Part shown: positions 1 through 9,744 of the stretch, in pieces
Position numbering within the stretch: position 1 is the stretch's first letter
Layout: the number at the start of each line of letters is the position of its first letter
Assembly (NCBI GenBank): GCA_965249895.1
Contig: CBDFNC010000001.1
Location: 248,001-312,000, forward strand
Length of the DNA: 64,000 nt
From: CBDFNC01 sp965249895
GTDB lineage: Bacteria > Pseudomonadota > Gammaproteobacteria > Enterobacterales > CBDFNC01
Direction: 5' to 3'
Made by a program: the position numbers and the translations under genes
Notes under the pieces: generated by a model
The model's input: only the letters and a program-made list of their open reading frames with translations
The model's database searches: none
Told to the model about the DNA's origin: nothing

Positions 1-3000
1 AATGGTTAAAAGTGATTATGTTGCTGGCAGTGTTTTGGCCTGTATATACACCTTCGGCGTCGCCGGATGCGATAGCTCCTGCTGCAGCTCCTATAATTTG
101 AGCTGCTTTAATTTTGTCTTCATTTAAGGTGAATAGGTCATCAATTAAATTAGAGGTAAGCTCGGTTGCTGCCCCTGCAGCAGCTCCCGCGACAAAGTCG
201 CCACCTCCTAGTTCAGCAACCGCTCCCCCGGTAATGGCATGCAAAGCTGCTTTACTTATATCTCCATTGTTTAGACCATAATCCTGTGCAAGCCCACCAA
301 TTTGATAAGCTGCAATGGCTCCGACTTCATTTGCCGCAGTGCTTCGTAGTGAGCTGAGGAATAAATCTTGAAAATCACCATTGCCAAAACCAGCGCCTAT
401 CCCAGATTTAATCGCACTATGAGCTACTTTCTGGCCGATATCCCCTAGTGTTATGGCTTCGCCAGAAGGTAAGGAAATAACAGGGTTATCGGCTCCTAGA
501 GCAGAGAGGTTAAGCTTGTCTGCGGCCAAACCTGCAATAGTATCAAAGCCGCTTATGGCACCAGCGGTAAGCATCGCGATGGCCAGTGCCTTAACCGTGT
601 TTTTTGAGGCTAAATCGTTCAACGTAGCGCCAATCTCACCTTTATTATTGGCAAGTGTGATGGCGGCCTGTGAGAAGAGAGCTGAGCTTCCGGCTGTCAC
701 TGCGGCGCCAGCGACCGCTCCGACGGACGTACCGACGCCTGCTGTAACAGCCGCTTCGGTAATAGCAGCCCCTGCTGCGCTCGCCGTACCGGCAGATACC
801 ACTGTGACGACCACTGCGATAATTGCTGCAACAGCCGGACTCAAGCTTTCCTGCTCATATTCCCAGCTATCAAAGGTTTCACTGACAGCTTGCCAGTTGA
901 TGTCGTCACGGTCGTTTAAGGTTTTTATCCACGCCAGATTTTCTTTTGTAGCGGGTATACTATCCAGGGCTTGGGCCAAACTTTGGCCTTGCTGCTGAAC
1001 GTAATCGACGTTCAGGCCAAGGGCGCTGCTGATGCTGAGCGATCCGCTATGTTCTATCTGGGTTAGCTTTCGAGTTTCACTGCTCTTACCTTGTCCCTTC
1101 ATTTTGACAAACAGGCCGCTTTCTGAACTCTCTTGCCGGAAACTGGCGGTCTCTTTGGCTGATAATAAGTTAACGGCTCCCGCGGTACTGCTGATGGTGA
1201 TATTACCGGCGCTCAGGCTGGCTGCTTGTAAAGTGATGTCGGCTTTGCTGGTGAGTAGTATATCGCTGCCGTGAATTTCGCTGCTTACTACTGTGGTTTG
1301 GCTTTGTTCTGTTTCCAGGCTGTCTTTGCCAAGCAGGCTGGAACTCTCTTTTTTATCCAGTGAGTAGCTGAAGTCCTGTACTGTGACCAGTGACAAAGCG
1401 CCACCTGCATCCAGATGAACAGTGTCTCCAGCAACTATCTTGCTGCCGGCCAGTGTAATGTCTTGTTCAGCTGTGATGTTGACGTCTTCACCTGCGGTAA
1501 TTTCGCTGGCTTGATGAGAGACAGTATCAGTAGTTTGCTTTAAAGCGCCGTTGCGAGTTTCGTAGTCTGATGAAGTTTGGTTTGTAGCTGCAATTAAGGT
1601 GACGTTACCGTTCGCATGCAGGTTGGCTTTTTCTTCCGCGCTTATGTGGCTGCCATCGATATTAATGTCACCACGTGAATGAATATTTAGGTTCCCGCCG
1701 CTGCTTAGTTTACTTTGCTTGCTGTCGATTTTAAGTTTGAAAGAGTTATAGTTACTTCCTTGATAGGTTTGCTGCTCCTTTAAAATACCTGCGGTGAGTG
1801 ACACGCTGTCTGAGTCTATATTCAGATCTTTTAATGCGCTGATATCTCCAGCCAGGTTTAGTAGTTCTCCCGCACTGACTATATTCAGCTCCCCTCCAGC
1901 CGCAATTACAGCATCAGGACCAATCTCTGTTCGGGTATGTACAAGGGCGGGCAGTGTAATGCCCGGAGCACCCGTATCGATTTTCGCCTGAATTTCCGCC
2001 AGTTCGAGATCCGAATAGACCTTGCTGCCCGAATCAACGCTGAGCTGATCAATTCGTGTCTGGTTTTTAATATGTCCGCCAAGACTGACGAGGGTGATAT
2101 TGTTGCCTTTTATCTGGCCGCTGATGTTGGTGATATCGCCCTGGGTCACTATGGCCAAATCGCCGCTAGCTTTGATAGTTCCCATATCATTGAGGACGCT
2201 ATCCATATCTAGTAACTGCAGCCTGTTGTCCGCAATAATGCTGCCCTGGTTAGTTAAAGTGCCACCCTGGAGTAACACGTCTTGTCCGGATATCAGACTG
2301 CCGCCGTTAAAACTCCGCTCGTCCAGGTTCGCCAGGTAAAGCTTGGGCGCCAGCACCTCTTTGCCGTTAATCAAGGTTTTTTCCCACCAAACCATATCTT
2401 TGGAAAGGGCGGCAACTTGATCTGTACTCAGTGATACACCCATTGTCAGAGCGAGTTCCCGGCTTTCATGGGCTGCATTATCCAGTAGGTATTGCATCTG
2501 TATCAGATCAGAGCTCACCTCCCGGGCAAGGTATCGCTGTCCGGTTTGCTCGAAGATTGCCTGACTGATAATGCGGGTATCATAGAACGCATCCCCCAAT
2601 ACCTTAATATCCCGGCTGGGTCGGTAACCTATTAATTCAAACAGGAAATCAGAGCCTAAAAACTGGCCCAGGTTTGTGAGTTCGGCTGAATTTTCCACTT
2701 GGTAGTGGTTGCCAGGTCCTTGACTACCTGGAAGGTCAATGGTTCCTGGCGGCAGCTGGTTAATATTAAGGGCTTCAGTACCAGAGAGAGCGGTAAAGCT
2801 TGGGTTATCAGGTTGAATTATGGTCAGGCCACCGAGTCCGTTGGCCAGGGATAAATCCAATGAGGTGAGGTTAGACATTGCACCCAGGTTTAAATTTAGC
2901 AAAGTAGCTGAAGGATCCAGGTTTCCCAAACCTGGGATAGCAGGGTTGGTTTCTATCAGATAAGGGCTGTCTACTTTTTCGCTATAAACAAACAGGCCAT

Positions 3001-6000
3001 TCGGGTTACCTGGTAGACGGTAATCCGGGTTCGCTACCCCATTTCCTGAACCGGGTAGGTTTGTTATCGCTTCACCCTGATAGCTCAGCATGTCTACGCT
3101 GAGCAAGTCATCTGGCGTAGTTACATTTGGTTGAGGAATGGAGGCAGTAAATCCTTGTTGGTTACTCAGGCTAACGGGGCCGGAATGTGCTTTTATTGTC
3201 GTGTTATCAATTAGCTGGTTGAAGCTGCCGGTAATGGCGCCACCCGCAGTAATAGAAGAGTTGTACACATTTCCTAAGCGAGATTCTTCTCGGGTACCTA
3301 CTACTCTGAAAGTGAAGCTGGAGGGCTCGGACTTTCCGCTATACGGGTCGGATCTGTAATCTATCCATGTCTCCACTTCGCCTTCCTGGTAGCTTTGATT
3401 AATCAGGCTGCCACTGGCATGCAGATTGGCGTTAGCGCCAATCTGACTTGCTTCATTGTGTATGCTGTTAGCTTGTAAATTTATATTGCCGCCAGCCAGA
3501 ATTCGGGATGGGGAAGATATGTTACCCAGAGTCACAGTTTTGTCGGTTAGCTTGTAACTCAGTTGTTCGGAAAGTGCGTAATAGACCGTATAACCTGAGC
3601 CACAACCACAGGTGCTTTGGCCTCCGCCACCTAGTGGCGGCCCCTCCCAACCTTCGTTAATGTAAGGAGCATCTGAATGATTTGCGGAAACTGTGAACGA
3701 ACCTCCGCCACCAGGAAGGGAGTTTGAGTAATCATGTTCAGTTTCTGTCACCTCGAACAGGGTTCTGATATTGCTCAAGCTGGATGCAAATATCTGGAGA
3801 TCGCCGTTTAATGATTCGATGACACCGGATCGGTTCAGCAACTGGTTAGCCATTCCAGACTGTCCCGCCAGGGTGAGGTTACCCACACTCAGAATATCGG
3901 CTTCCAGGTTTTGTATACTGGCGTTGCTGTATAAACCTGCACTGCCGTTGGCATAAATAAGACCTTGATTGGTGATATCGGAAGTGGCAGTAATGGATAA
4001 ATCACCAGCAGAGGCAATCGTTCCCGGGTTGTAAAGCGCACCCTGACTTGCAGTGATTTGACTGTGCCCTCCGCTTTGGATGGTGCTTAAGTTGTCGATG
4101 TTGCTGGCGGTAAGAGTGAGGTCTCTGGCCGATATTAGCTGACCTGTATTGCTGAAACCGCCTGTACTGTTTAGGTCCAGTGTCCCCCCGCTATGTATGC
4201 GGTTATGGTTTTCTACACCATTGGCATTGAGGTTAAGCCCTGCCAGGCTGATAAGGTTATGGTTGTTAACCAACTTCCCTGACAACACATCTAGCCTCAT
4301 GCTGCCCAGGCTGACCACATCTGTATTTAGCGTGATCCCTTGTCCCGTCATATTAAGCTGCTTGCCAGCCAGAACTGAGCCGGCTGACAAGTTGAGCTGC
4401 CGGGCGGCCGTTAAGGTCAATTGGTCGGCATAGATATTGCCGAGGTTTGTTAATGAGCCTGTGGAGGAAAGTTGTAAGGATTTTAGTACGCTGATATCCG
4501 CAGAATTTGTCAGGTCCTGCACGCTGTTGATACTCAAATTTCCGTTGCTGACTATTTCCCCTTGTAAACTGGAAATGGGACCGTTTAGCTCTATGTCTCC
4601 AAGGGCCGCCAAATCGGCGACGGAGGAGAGGGTCAAGCCCGCTTCTCCCGTTAAGGTGAGCTTATCTCCGACACTATGCTGGCCACTTAGTGTCAGGCTC
4701 TGCGTCGAGCTTAGGATTTGTTCGCCAAGGGACACTAGCTGAGCCCGCTGTTCGATGCTGGATTTCGCGCTTAAACGTATATCCCCTTCCGCTTGCAGCA
4801 GGCCTTGTAACCAAATAGCGTTGAGATCTGTGGCGATAATATCGCCGCCGGCTAATAGCTGCGCGCCATTGCCGTTGGTGAGCCCTTTGGGTGTATTGAG
4901 GATGATGTCGCTGCCAGATGACGTGAGGCTCTGATTGATAAAGCTTTCGGTCTTGAGGTGCAGGGGGCCTGAGCTGGCCAGGGTTCCCTGGTTGGTGAGA
5001 TTTGTCGTGAGATTAAATTCGGCGGACCCGCCAGAAAGCAGTTTACCCGTGTTGGCAACTGAGCTCGCAGAAACGTTTAAGGCGCTGCCAGCTTGTGCTA
5101 CACCGCTGTTGACCATATTTTTACTGTTTAGATCTAACTGGTGTTCCGCCAACAATTTACCTGGGTTACTCAAGTCTTGCGTGTTCAGTGTTAACTGGCT
5201 TCCAGCCAATATACCGGCATTGTTCAGTTCGTTACTGGTCACCAGTAAATTGCTGTCGCTGACCACTTGCGCCTGGCTATAAGTCCTGATGTTACCGTTC
5301 GCCGCCAGCTTAATGTTTTGCTTGGCCTGCGCACTACCGTAAAAATCGACCCAGCCTGCCTCCAACGTCATTTGCGTATCTGACATCAAGTTGCCCAGGA
5401 CTTTTAACCCGCTAACCACAGAGACCTGTAATGTTTTGTCTGCTGCATAGTCACCGGCAATGGTGGCTTGATCGGCAGTTATCATTAGTCGGTCTGCAAC
5501 CAACAGACCCTGGCCATCCAACTGAAGCTGTTTGCCAGTCAGTCTTGCCTGGCCCTGAATTTGAATTTCACCCTGGTTATTTAACCTGTCGAGGTTCAAT
5601 AGACTTAATTCAAAGGCTTGTAGCTGCCCTTGGGCGCCAAGTTCTACTTGGTTCGCGCTTGTAGTGAAGCTGCCATTGGTTGAGATGAGTCCATTATTGG
5701 TTAAAAAAGCGGTTTCAAGGGCTATGTTTTGTCGCGAAACTAGCGAGCCCGCGTTAAATATGGCCCGATTAGCCGAGAGATCCAGGTTACCTTCGATATA
5801 GATATCACCATGATTTATTAGCTGGTTGGAAGTCAGCGCCAGGCTGCCGATGGCAATGAGTTGCCCGGTATTTTGTATTGTGTCCGAGGCTAACGTGGAG
5901 AGTTCTCCTGAGTGTAAGGTCCCGCTGCTGAAAAGGTTGGTCGCGGTAATGTTAAGTTGTTTTTGGGCTTGAATATTGCCGTTATTGTTAAGCTCTGAGA

Positions 6001-9000
6001 GGCCCGATAACCCGACGTTAATGCCTTTGATTTCACTATCGGGTGATGTAATGAGTCGCTTAGTATCGAGTGATATTTCGTTGGCCAGTAATATCCCCTG
6101 ATGCCGGATACTAGCGCTGGTTAGTTTCAGGTTTTGCTCCGCGCCTATCAGGCCAGAATTATCCAGGTCCGCTGCGATATCCAGTTGCAGGTTTTCGGCA
6201 GACAGGAGTCGGCCCGAATTAGTCAGGTCGTCAGCAGATAAAAACAGCGCGGAGCCGGCGTGGAGCAAACCGGTATTATTAGCCAAAGGTGCAGTGATAT
6301 CTAAGCTGCTGCCGGCATAGAATTCACCTTGGTTATCCAGCTCTGTAGCCAGGGTGAGCCACAATCGCTCACCATAGAGCCTGGACGGGCCGGTAAATCT
6401 GGCCGTATCAGCTATGACGTTAAGGGCGTCGCCGGATAGCAGGCCACTAGTGGCAAGCTCGGAGGTTGTCAGGGTGAGAGTGTCACCAGCCTGGAATTGA
6501 CCACCCCCCTTGATATTCTGATTGGTGTTTATCGTCAGGCTTTCGACGGCGAGCAAGGCACCGTTGCTAGTTAACTGATTGCCTTTTAAATTAAGCTGAG
6601 TGCCAGCTTGGATCGTACCTTGATTGTTCGCAGTGGCGATAGTTAGATTAACTGCTGTCTGGGCAAGTATTTCAGAGGTGTCCGTTAAGTCGGCATTATC
6701 CATTACCCCATCGACGGAGGCGGCGGAAATTCTACCCTTGTTAGTCAACCGGGCGGTATTCAGCTGCAGTCGGTCACCCGCTTTAACCTCTCCTGTGTTG
6801 GTCATATCCAGCGCTATATTCAGCCGGACAGAAGCGAGGGAGAAGAGTTTCCCCTGGTTGCTCAGCTGCTGGCTGGTGATATCCAGTTTGTCCCCACTTT
6901 GGATCTCACCAGATTGTTCGACCTCATCAAATGTCAGTTCAAGTTGTTGTGCAGATAACAGCTGGCCTCGATTGATTAGGTTATGCCCTTTAAGGCTGGC
7001 CCTATCCCCGGCATGCAAAGTGCCGAGGTTGTTGATGGTTGTGACCTCCGCTTCAATGCTTGCTTGAGACAGTATTTGACCACTGGTTTGGTTGGTGACC
7101 TGTTCGCCCTGGAGGGTAAGCTGGTTAGCCAGCAGTTGGCCGGTATTTTCAAATGAATAAAATTCGAGAACGCTGGATTCACTGGCTTTTATTTCCCCCT
7201 GGTTGTTTATCCATTGGGACAGGCCAAGGCTGATATTTTGCCCGGATAATAAACTGCCGCTGTTTAGCAGCGTATTTCCATTGAGTCTAAAGTGGTTTCC
7301 GGATTGCAATACGCCGCTATTTACCGCGCTGTTGCTGGTGATAGCGAGTGACTGTTGTGTCTGTATATCTCCTGCATTGTTTAGTGAAGTGGTATTTAGG
7401 GTTAAGGTATCGCCGAGTAGTCGTGAACCATGTTGATTTTCCAGGCTCTCCAACGTAAGCGAAAGATCGGTTGCTTTGATTTCACCAAGGTTATCGAGTC
7501 TGCCTGTGTTCAGTATCAGCGAGTCTGCAGTAACAATTTGTCCGCTGTTTATTAGGGTGTCAGAAAATACCAACTCTCCGGATTTGCCAGATAATACCTT
7601 GCCGCTATTCTCTATTTGTTTTCCCTGCAGGGATAACCGTTTCCCGCTGTGCAACAGGCCACTGCTAATGATGTGGTCTGACGTAAGGACAATACTCTTT
7701 TCAGCAAGAATATTGGCTTGGTTGTTAAGCTGCTCCGATACATTGAATAACAGGTTTTGCCCCGCTATTTCTCCCTTCGACAGGTTAGTTAACTCGGTCG
7801 CAAAAACAGCCAGGTTTGATGCGGAGATCAATTTTTCATTGGTTAGCTTATCAGCCTTAAGCTGTAGACTTTGTCCTGCCAGTAGTTGCCCTCGATTGGT
7901 TAAATCCTTTTGAATGACAAGTTGGCTATCCACTGACGACAAGATATCGCCGGTATTATTTAGGGTCGTTGCGGTTAGATAGAGGTTTTTTCCGGCATGG
8001 AGTTTACCGCCGGAGCTCATCTCCTCGGCGGTAACTTGCAGTTGGTCTTGAGCCAGGATATGCCCTGGATTAGACAACTTCCCGGTAACAATAACTGTGC
8101 TAGCTGCCGACAGGCTTCCTTCATTTGTTAAAGAATTGGCATTAACCGACAGTTGAGCTGCACTTGCTATGCTGGCATCTTGCCCTATGTGAACCCCTTG
8201 TTTAGCGGCCAGACTGAGTTGACCAAGGGACTGGCTGACGCCGTCAAGCTGGATATTTTTTGCCGCCAGGGAAATATCACCGTCAGAGATCAGTGAAGAC
8301 AAGTTGGACTGTTCAAGTCTGTCATCTACGGTCAGGGTTAACTTTTGTTTGGCTGCGAATGATGCATCTAACTGAAGTTGTTTGGTGTGAATAGAGATTT
8401 CATCGGCAATAAACTGTCCCTGTCCTTTGATGTTCAATTGGTCTGAGTCGATAGCGATTTTATCGACAATAACTAACCCATCATTTTCAATATTGCGCCA
8501 CTGCTGGTTTTCCAGATGAGCCGCATCCAGTGTCGACTGATTATCCAGCTTCAGGCTGACTATTTGACTGCTCAGCTTACTCGCCTTGATAAGGCTGGCT
8601 TTGCTGTCCAGAGATTGAGTGCGGATTTCGATACGACCCTGATGTACTGATTTACCTTGGTCATCGATCCCCGCTATCAGTTTGCTATCAGAGGTTTCAA
8701 GGTTTGTTCCTGCAATTAAAATTTGTTGACCAGCTGCGGTATAACTTTGCTGCAGGGCTACCTTGTCAGCGCTATTTAGGGTTAGTTTGTTGCCTGCGTA
8801 CTGGCTCACTGATGCTTGGATGGCTCCTGGGGTATTAATTTGGATATTGTTGGCTGCATAGGTTTTGTTTATAACTACCTTACCTTCGGCATCCAGGGTG
8901 ATATCACTGATTGTTGCCGCCAGGTCGCCCGCTAAGTTGACTCCGACTCCCTGAGCCGTTGCGACTAATTGGATGCGTCCGGCATACATGCCTCCGAGGG

Positions 9001-9736
9001 AGCTTGAATCAATGGCCAGGCCTGCGCCGGTAGGCGTCTGCTCAGTGGCCAAAATTTGGTTGGATTTGTATTCGACACTGTTATTTCCGGTAATGATGGC
9101 CAGGTTATTGGCATGGATTTCAGCGTTGATCTTGGCCGTCTGAGTGATGATATCGAAATAGTCTTGTCGGCTTGCATCCAGACCGTCACCCGTTATTTCT
9201 ATTTGTCCGGAATTTACCCTAAAGTCTTTCAGCATCCCTGATTGGTCCAGCTCAGGTTTGCCCGTGGTTAGCGTGACTCTGGGCGTATTTATAAAGCCGC
9301 ATCCGCTGCAGCTTATGCCATAGGGGTTTGCCAGGATCACTTCAGCCTGCTGGCCAAGCACTTCGGTATATCCCCGCAGACTGGAGATGTTTGCTGTGGT
9401 GACTTCATTGAGGATCACCTTGGCATGGGTATTCTTCAGGTTCGGGTTATTCTGAATGAATCCACCGAGCTGGGATTGGCTAAACTGCTTCGTGGCATTG
9501 TTGAGGATAAGACCGCTGGGATCGACGTTAAATTCGGTATAGTAGTTGTGGGATAAACCTTGTCTATTTGGCGTAGTGATATTGACAATTTCAACGCCAT
9601 TGCCAGCCCGGTTAATTTGGGTATTGCCCGGTTTTTGGATGTCGGGCCTGACATTAGCCAAGACAGGTTGAACGGAAATCAACCAACAAACCAGATACGT
9701 TAGCCAACGTTGGTATAAGCAGATAGGTTTCATCAT
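1..9736 (-). CDS. Giant filamentous haemagglutinin/CdiA-like exoprotein (TpsA), C-terminus off window
   Basis: The minus-strand frame stays open from ATG-ATG at 9736 to the left edge (over 3240 codons) with no stop. AAGGA lies just upstream of the start. After a signal peptide (about residues 1-30) comes a TPS domain with the typical motifs ANPYGISCSGCGFINTP (about 140-157) and NPNL. Then follow about 2000 residues of FHA-type beta-helix repeats (recurring pattern L.N.G.I.A.G.L.L), an ALSKDMVWWE segment near 2450 typical of CdiA/FhaB proteins, haemagglutinin repeats, and from about 2960 a hydrophobic Ala/Gly-rich pretoxin region (ALHAITGGAVAELGGGDF). The last visible residues, YTGQNTASNIITFN, sit where the VENN motif is expected but are degenerate. 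The protein is exported by the TpsB encoded 8 bp upstream. Family knowledge predicts a C-terminal toxin and an immunity gene to the left of the window; neither is visible. Confidence 0.93.
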   Translation of the reverse strand, partial: MMKPICLYQRWLTYLVCWLISVQPVLANVRPDIQKPGNTQINRAGNGVEIVNITTPNRQGLSHNYYTEFNVDPSGLILNNATKQFSQSQLGGFIQNNPNLKNTHAKVILNEVTTANISSLRGYTEVLGQQAEVILANPYGISCSGCGFINTPRVTLTTGKPELDQSGMLKDFRVNSGQIEITGDGLDASRQDYFDIITQTAKINAEIHANNLAIITGNNSVEYKSNQILATEQTPTGAGLAIDSSSLGGMYAGRIQLVATAQGVGVNLAGDLAATISDITLDAEGKVVINKTYAANNIQINTPGAIQASVSQYAGNKLTLNSADKVALQQSYTAAGQQILIAGTNLETSDSKLIAGIDDQGKSVHQGRIEIRTQSLDSKASLIKASKLSSQIVSLKLDNQSTLDAAHLENQQWRNIENDGLVIVDKIAIDSDQLNIKGQGQFIADEISIHTKQLQLDASFAAKQKLTLTVDDRLEQSNLSSLISDGDISLAAKNIQLDGVSQSLGQLSLAAKQGVHIGQDASIASAAQLSVNANSLTNEGSLSAASTVIVTGKLSNPGHILAQDQLQVTAEEMSSGGKLHAGKNLYLTATTLNNTGDILSSVDSQLVIQKDLTNRGQLLAGQSLQLKADKLTNEKLISASNLAVFATELTNLSKGEIAGQNLLFNVSEQLNNQANILAEKSIVLTSDHIISSGLLHSGKRLSLQGKQIENSGKVLSGKSGELVFSDTLINSGQIVTADSLILNTGRLDNLGEIKATDLSLTLESLENQHGSRLLGDTLTLNTTSLNNAGDIQTQQSLAITSNSAVNSGVLQSGNHFRLNGNTLLNSGSLLSGQNISLGLSQWINNQGEIKASESSVLEFYSFENTGQLLANQLTLQGEQVTNQTSGQILSQASIEAEVTTINNLGTLHAGDRASLKGHNLINRGQLLSAQQLELTFDEVEQSGEIQSGDKLDITSQQLSNQGKLFSLASVRLNIALDMTNTGEVKAGDRLQLNTARLTNKGRISAASVDGVMDNADLTDTSEILAQTAVNLTIATANNQGTIQAGTQLNLKGNQLTSNGALLAVESLTINTNQNIKGGGQFQAGDTLTLTTSELATSGLLSGDALNVIADTARFTGPSRLYGERLWLTLATELDNQGEFYAGSSLDITAPLANNTGLLHAGSALFLSADDLTNSGRLLSAENLQLDIAADLDNSGLIGAEQNLKLTSASIRHQGILLANEISLDTKRLITSPDSEIKGINVGLSGLSELNNNGNIQAQKQLNITATNLFSSGTLHSGELSTLASDTIQNTGQLIAIGSLALTSNQLINHGDIYIEGNLDLSANRAIFNAGSLVSRQNIALETAFLTNNGLISTNGSFTTSANQVELGAQGQLQAFELSLLNLDRLNNQGEIQIQGQARLTGKQLQLDGQGLLVADRLMITADQATIAGDYAADKTLQVSVVSGLKVLGNLMSDTQMTLEAGWVDFYGSAQAKQNIKLAANGNIRTYSQAQVVSDSNLLVTSNELNNAGILAGSQLTLNTQDLSNPGKLLAEHQLDLNSKNMVNSGVAQAGSALNVSASSVANTGKLLSGGSAEFNLTTNLTNQGTLASSGPLHLKTESFINQSLTSSGSDIILNTPKGLTNGNGAQLLAGGDIIATDLNAIWLQGLLQAEGDIRLSAKSSIEQRAQLVSLGEQILSSTQSLTLSGQHSVGDKLTLTGEAGLTLSSVADLAALGDIELNGPISSLQGEIVSNGNLSINSVQDLTNSADISVLKSLQLSSTGSLTNLGNIYADQLTLTAARQLNLSAGSVLAGKQLNMTGQGITLNTDVVSLGSMRLDVLSGKLVNNHNLISLAGLNLNANGVENHNRIHSGGTLDLNSTGGFSNTGQLISARDLTLTASNIDNLSTIQSGGHSQITASQGALYNPGTIASAGDLSITATSDITNQGLIYANGSAGLYSNASIQNLEADILSVGNLTLAGQSGMANQLLNRSGVIESLNGDLQIFASSLSNIRTLFEVTETEHDYSNSLPGGGGSFTVSANHSDAPYINEGWEGPPLGGGGQSTCGCGSGYTVYYALSEQLSYKLTDKTVTLGNISSPSRILAGGNINLQANSIHNEASQIGANANLHASGSLINQSYQEGEVETWIDYRSDPYSGKSEPSSFTFRVVGTREESRLGNVYNSSITAGGAITGSFNQLIDNTTIKAHSGPVSLSNQQGFTASIPQPNVTTPDDLLSVDMLSYQGEAITNLPGSGNGVANPDYRLPGNPNGLFVYSEKVDSPYLIETNPAIPGLGNLDPSATLLNLNLGAMSNLTSLDLSLANGLGGLTIIQPDNPSFTALSGTEALNINQLPPGTIDLPGSQGPGNHYQVENSAELTNLGQFLGSDFLFELIGYRPSRDIKVLGDAFYDTRIISQAIFEQTGQRYLAREVSSDLIQMQYLLDNAAHESRELALTMGVSLSTDQVAALSKDMVWWEKTLINGKEVLAPKLYLANLDERSFNGGSLISGQDVLLQGGTLTNQGSIIADNRLQLLDMDSVLNDMGTIKASGDLAIVTQGDITNISGQIKGNNITLVSLGGHIKNQTRIDQLSVDSGSKVYSDLELAEIQAKIDTGAPGITLPALVHTRTEIGPDAVIAAGGELNIVSAGELLNLAGDISALKDLNIDSDSVSLTAGILKEQQTYQGSNYNSFKLKIDSKQSKLSSGGNLNIHSRGDINIDGSHISAEEKANLHANGNVTLIAATNQTSSDYETRNGALKQTTDTVSHQASEITAGEDVNITAEQDITLAGSKIVAGDTVHLDAGGALSLVTVQDFSYSLDKKESSSLLGKDSLETEQSQTTVVSSEIHGSDILLTSKADITLQAASLSAGNITISSTAGAVNLLSAKETASFRQESSESGLFVKMKGQGKSSETRKLTQIEHSGSLSISSALGLNVDYVQQQGQSLAQALDSIPATKENLAWIKTLNDRDDINWQAVSETFDSWEYEQESLSPAVAAIIAVVVTVVSAGTASAAGAAITEAAVTAGVGTSVGAVAGAAVTAGSSALFSQAAITLANNKGEIGATLNDLASKNTVKALAIAMLTAGAISGFDTIAGLAADKLNLSALGADNPVISLPSGEAITLGDIGQKVAHSAIKSGIGAGFGNGDFQDLFLSSLRSTAANEVGAIAAYQIGGLAQDYGLNNGDISKAALHAITGGAVAELGGGDFVAGAAAGAATELTSNLIDDLFTLNEDKIKAAQIIGAAAGAIASGDAEGVYTGQNTASNIITFNH

Positions 9737-9744
9737 CCCTGTCC

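Noticed and set aside
453..8000. Many plus-strand open frames of 60-181 codons
   Set aside because: They are antisense shadows of the giant haemagglutinin gene, whose minus frame is open throughout; none has a convincing ribosome-binding site.
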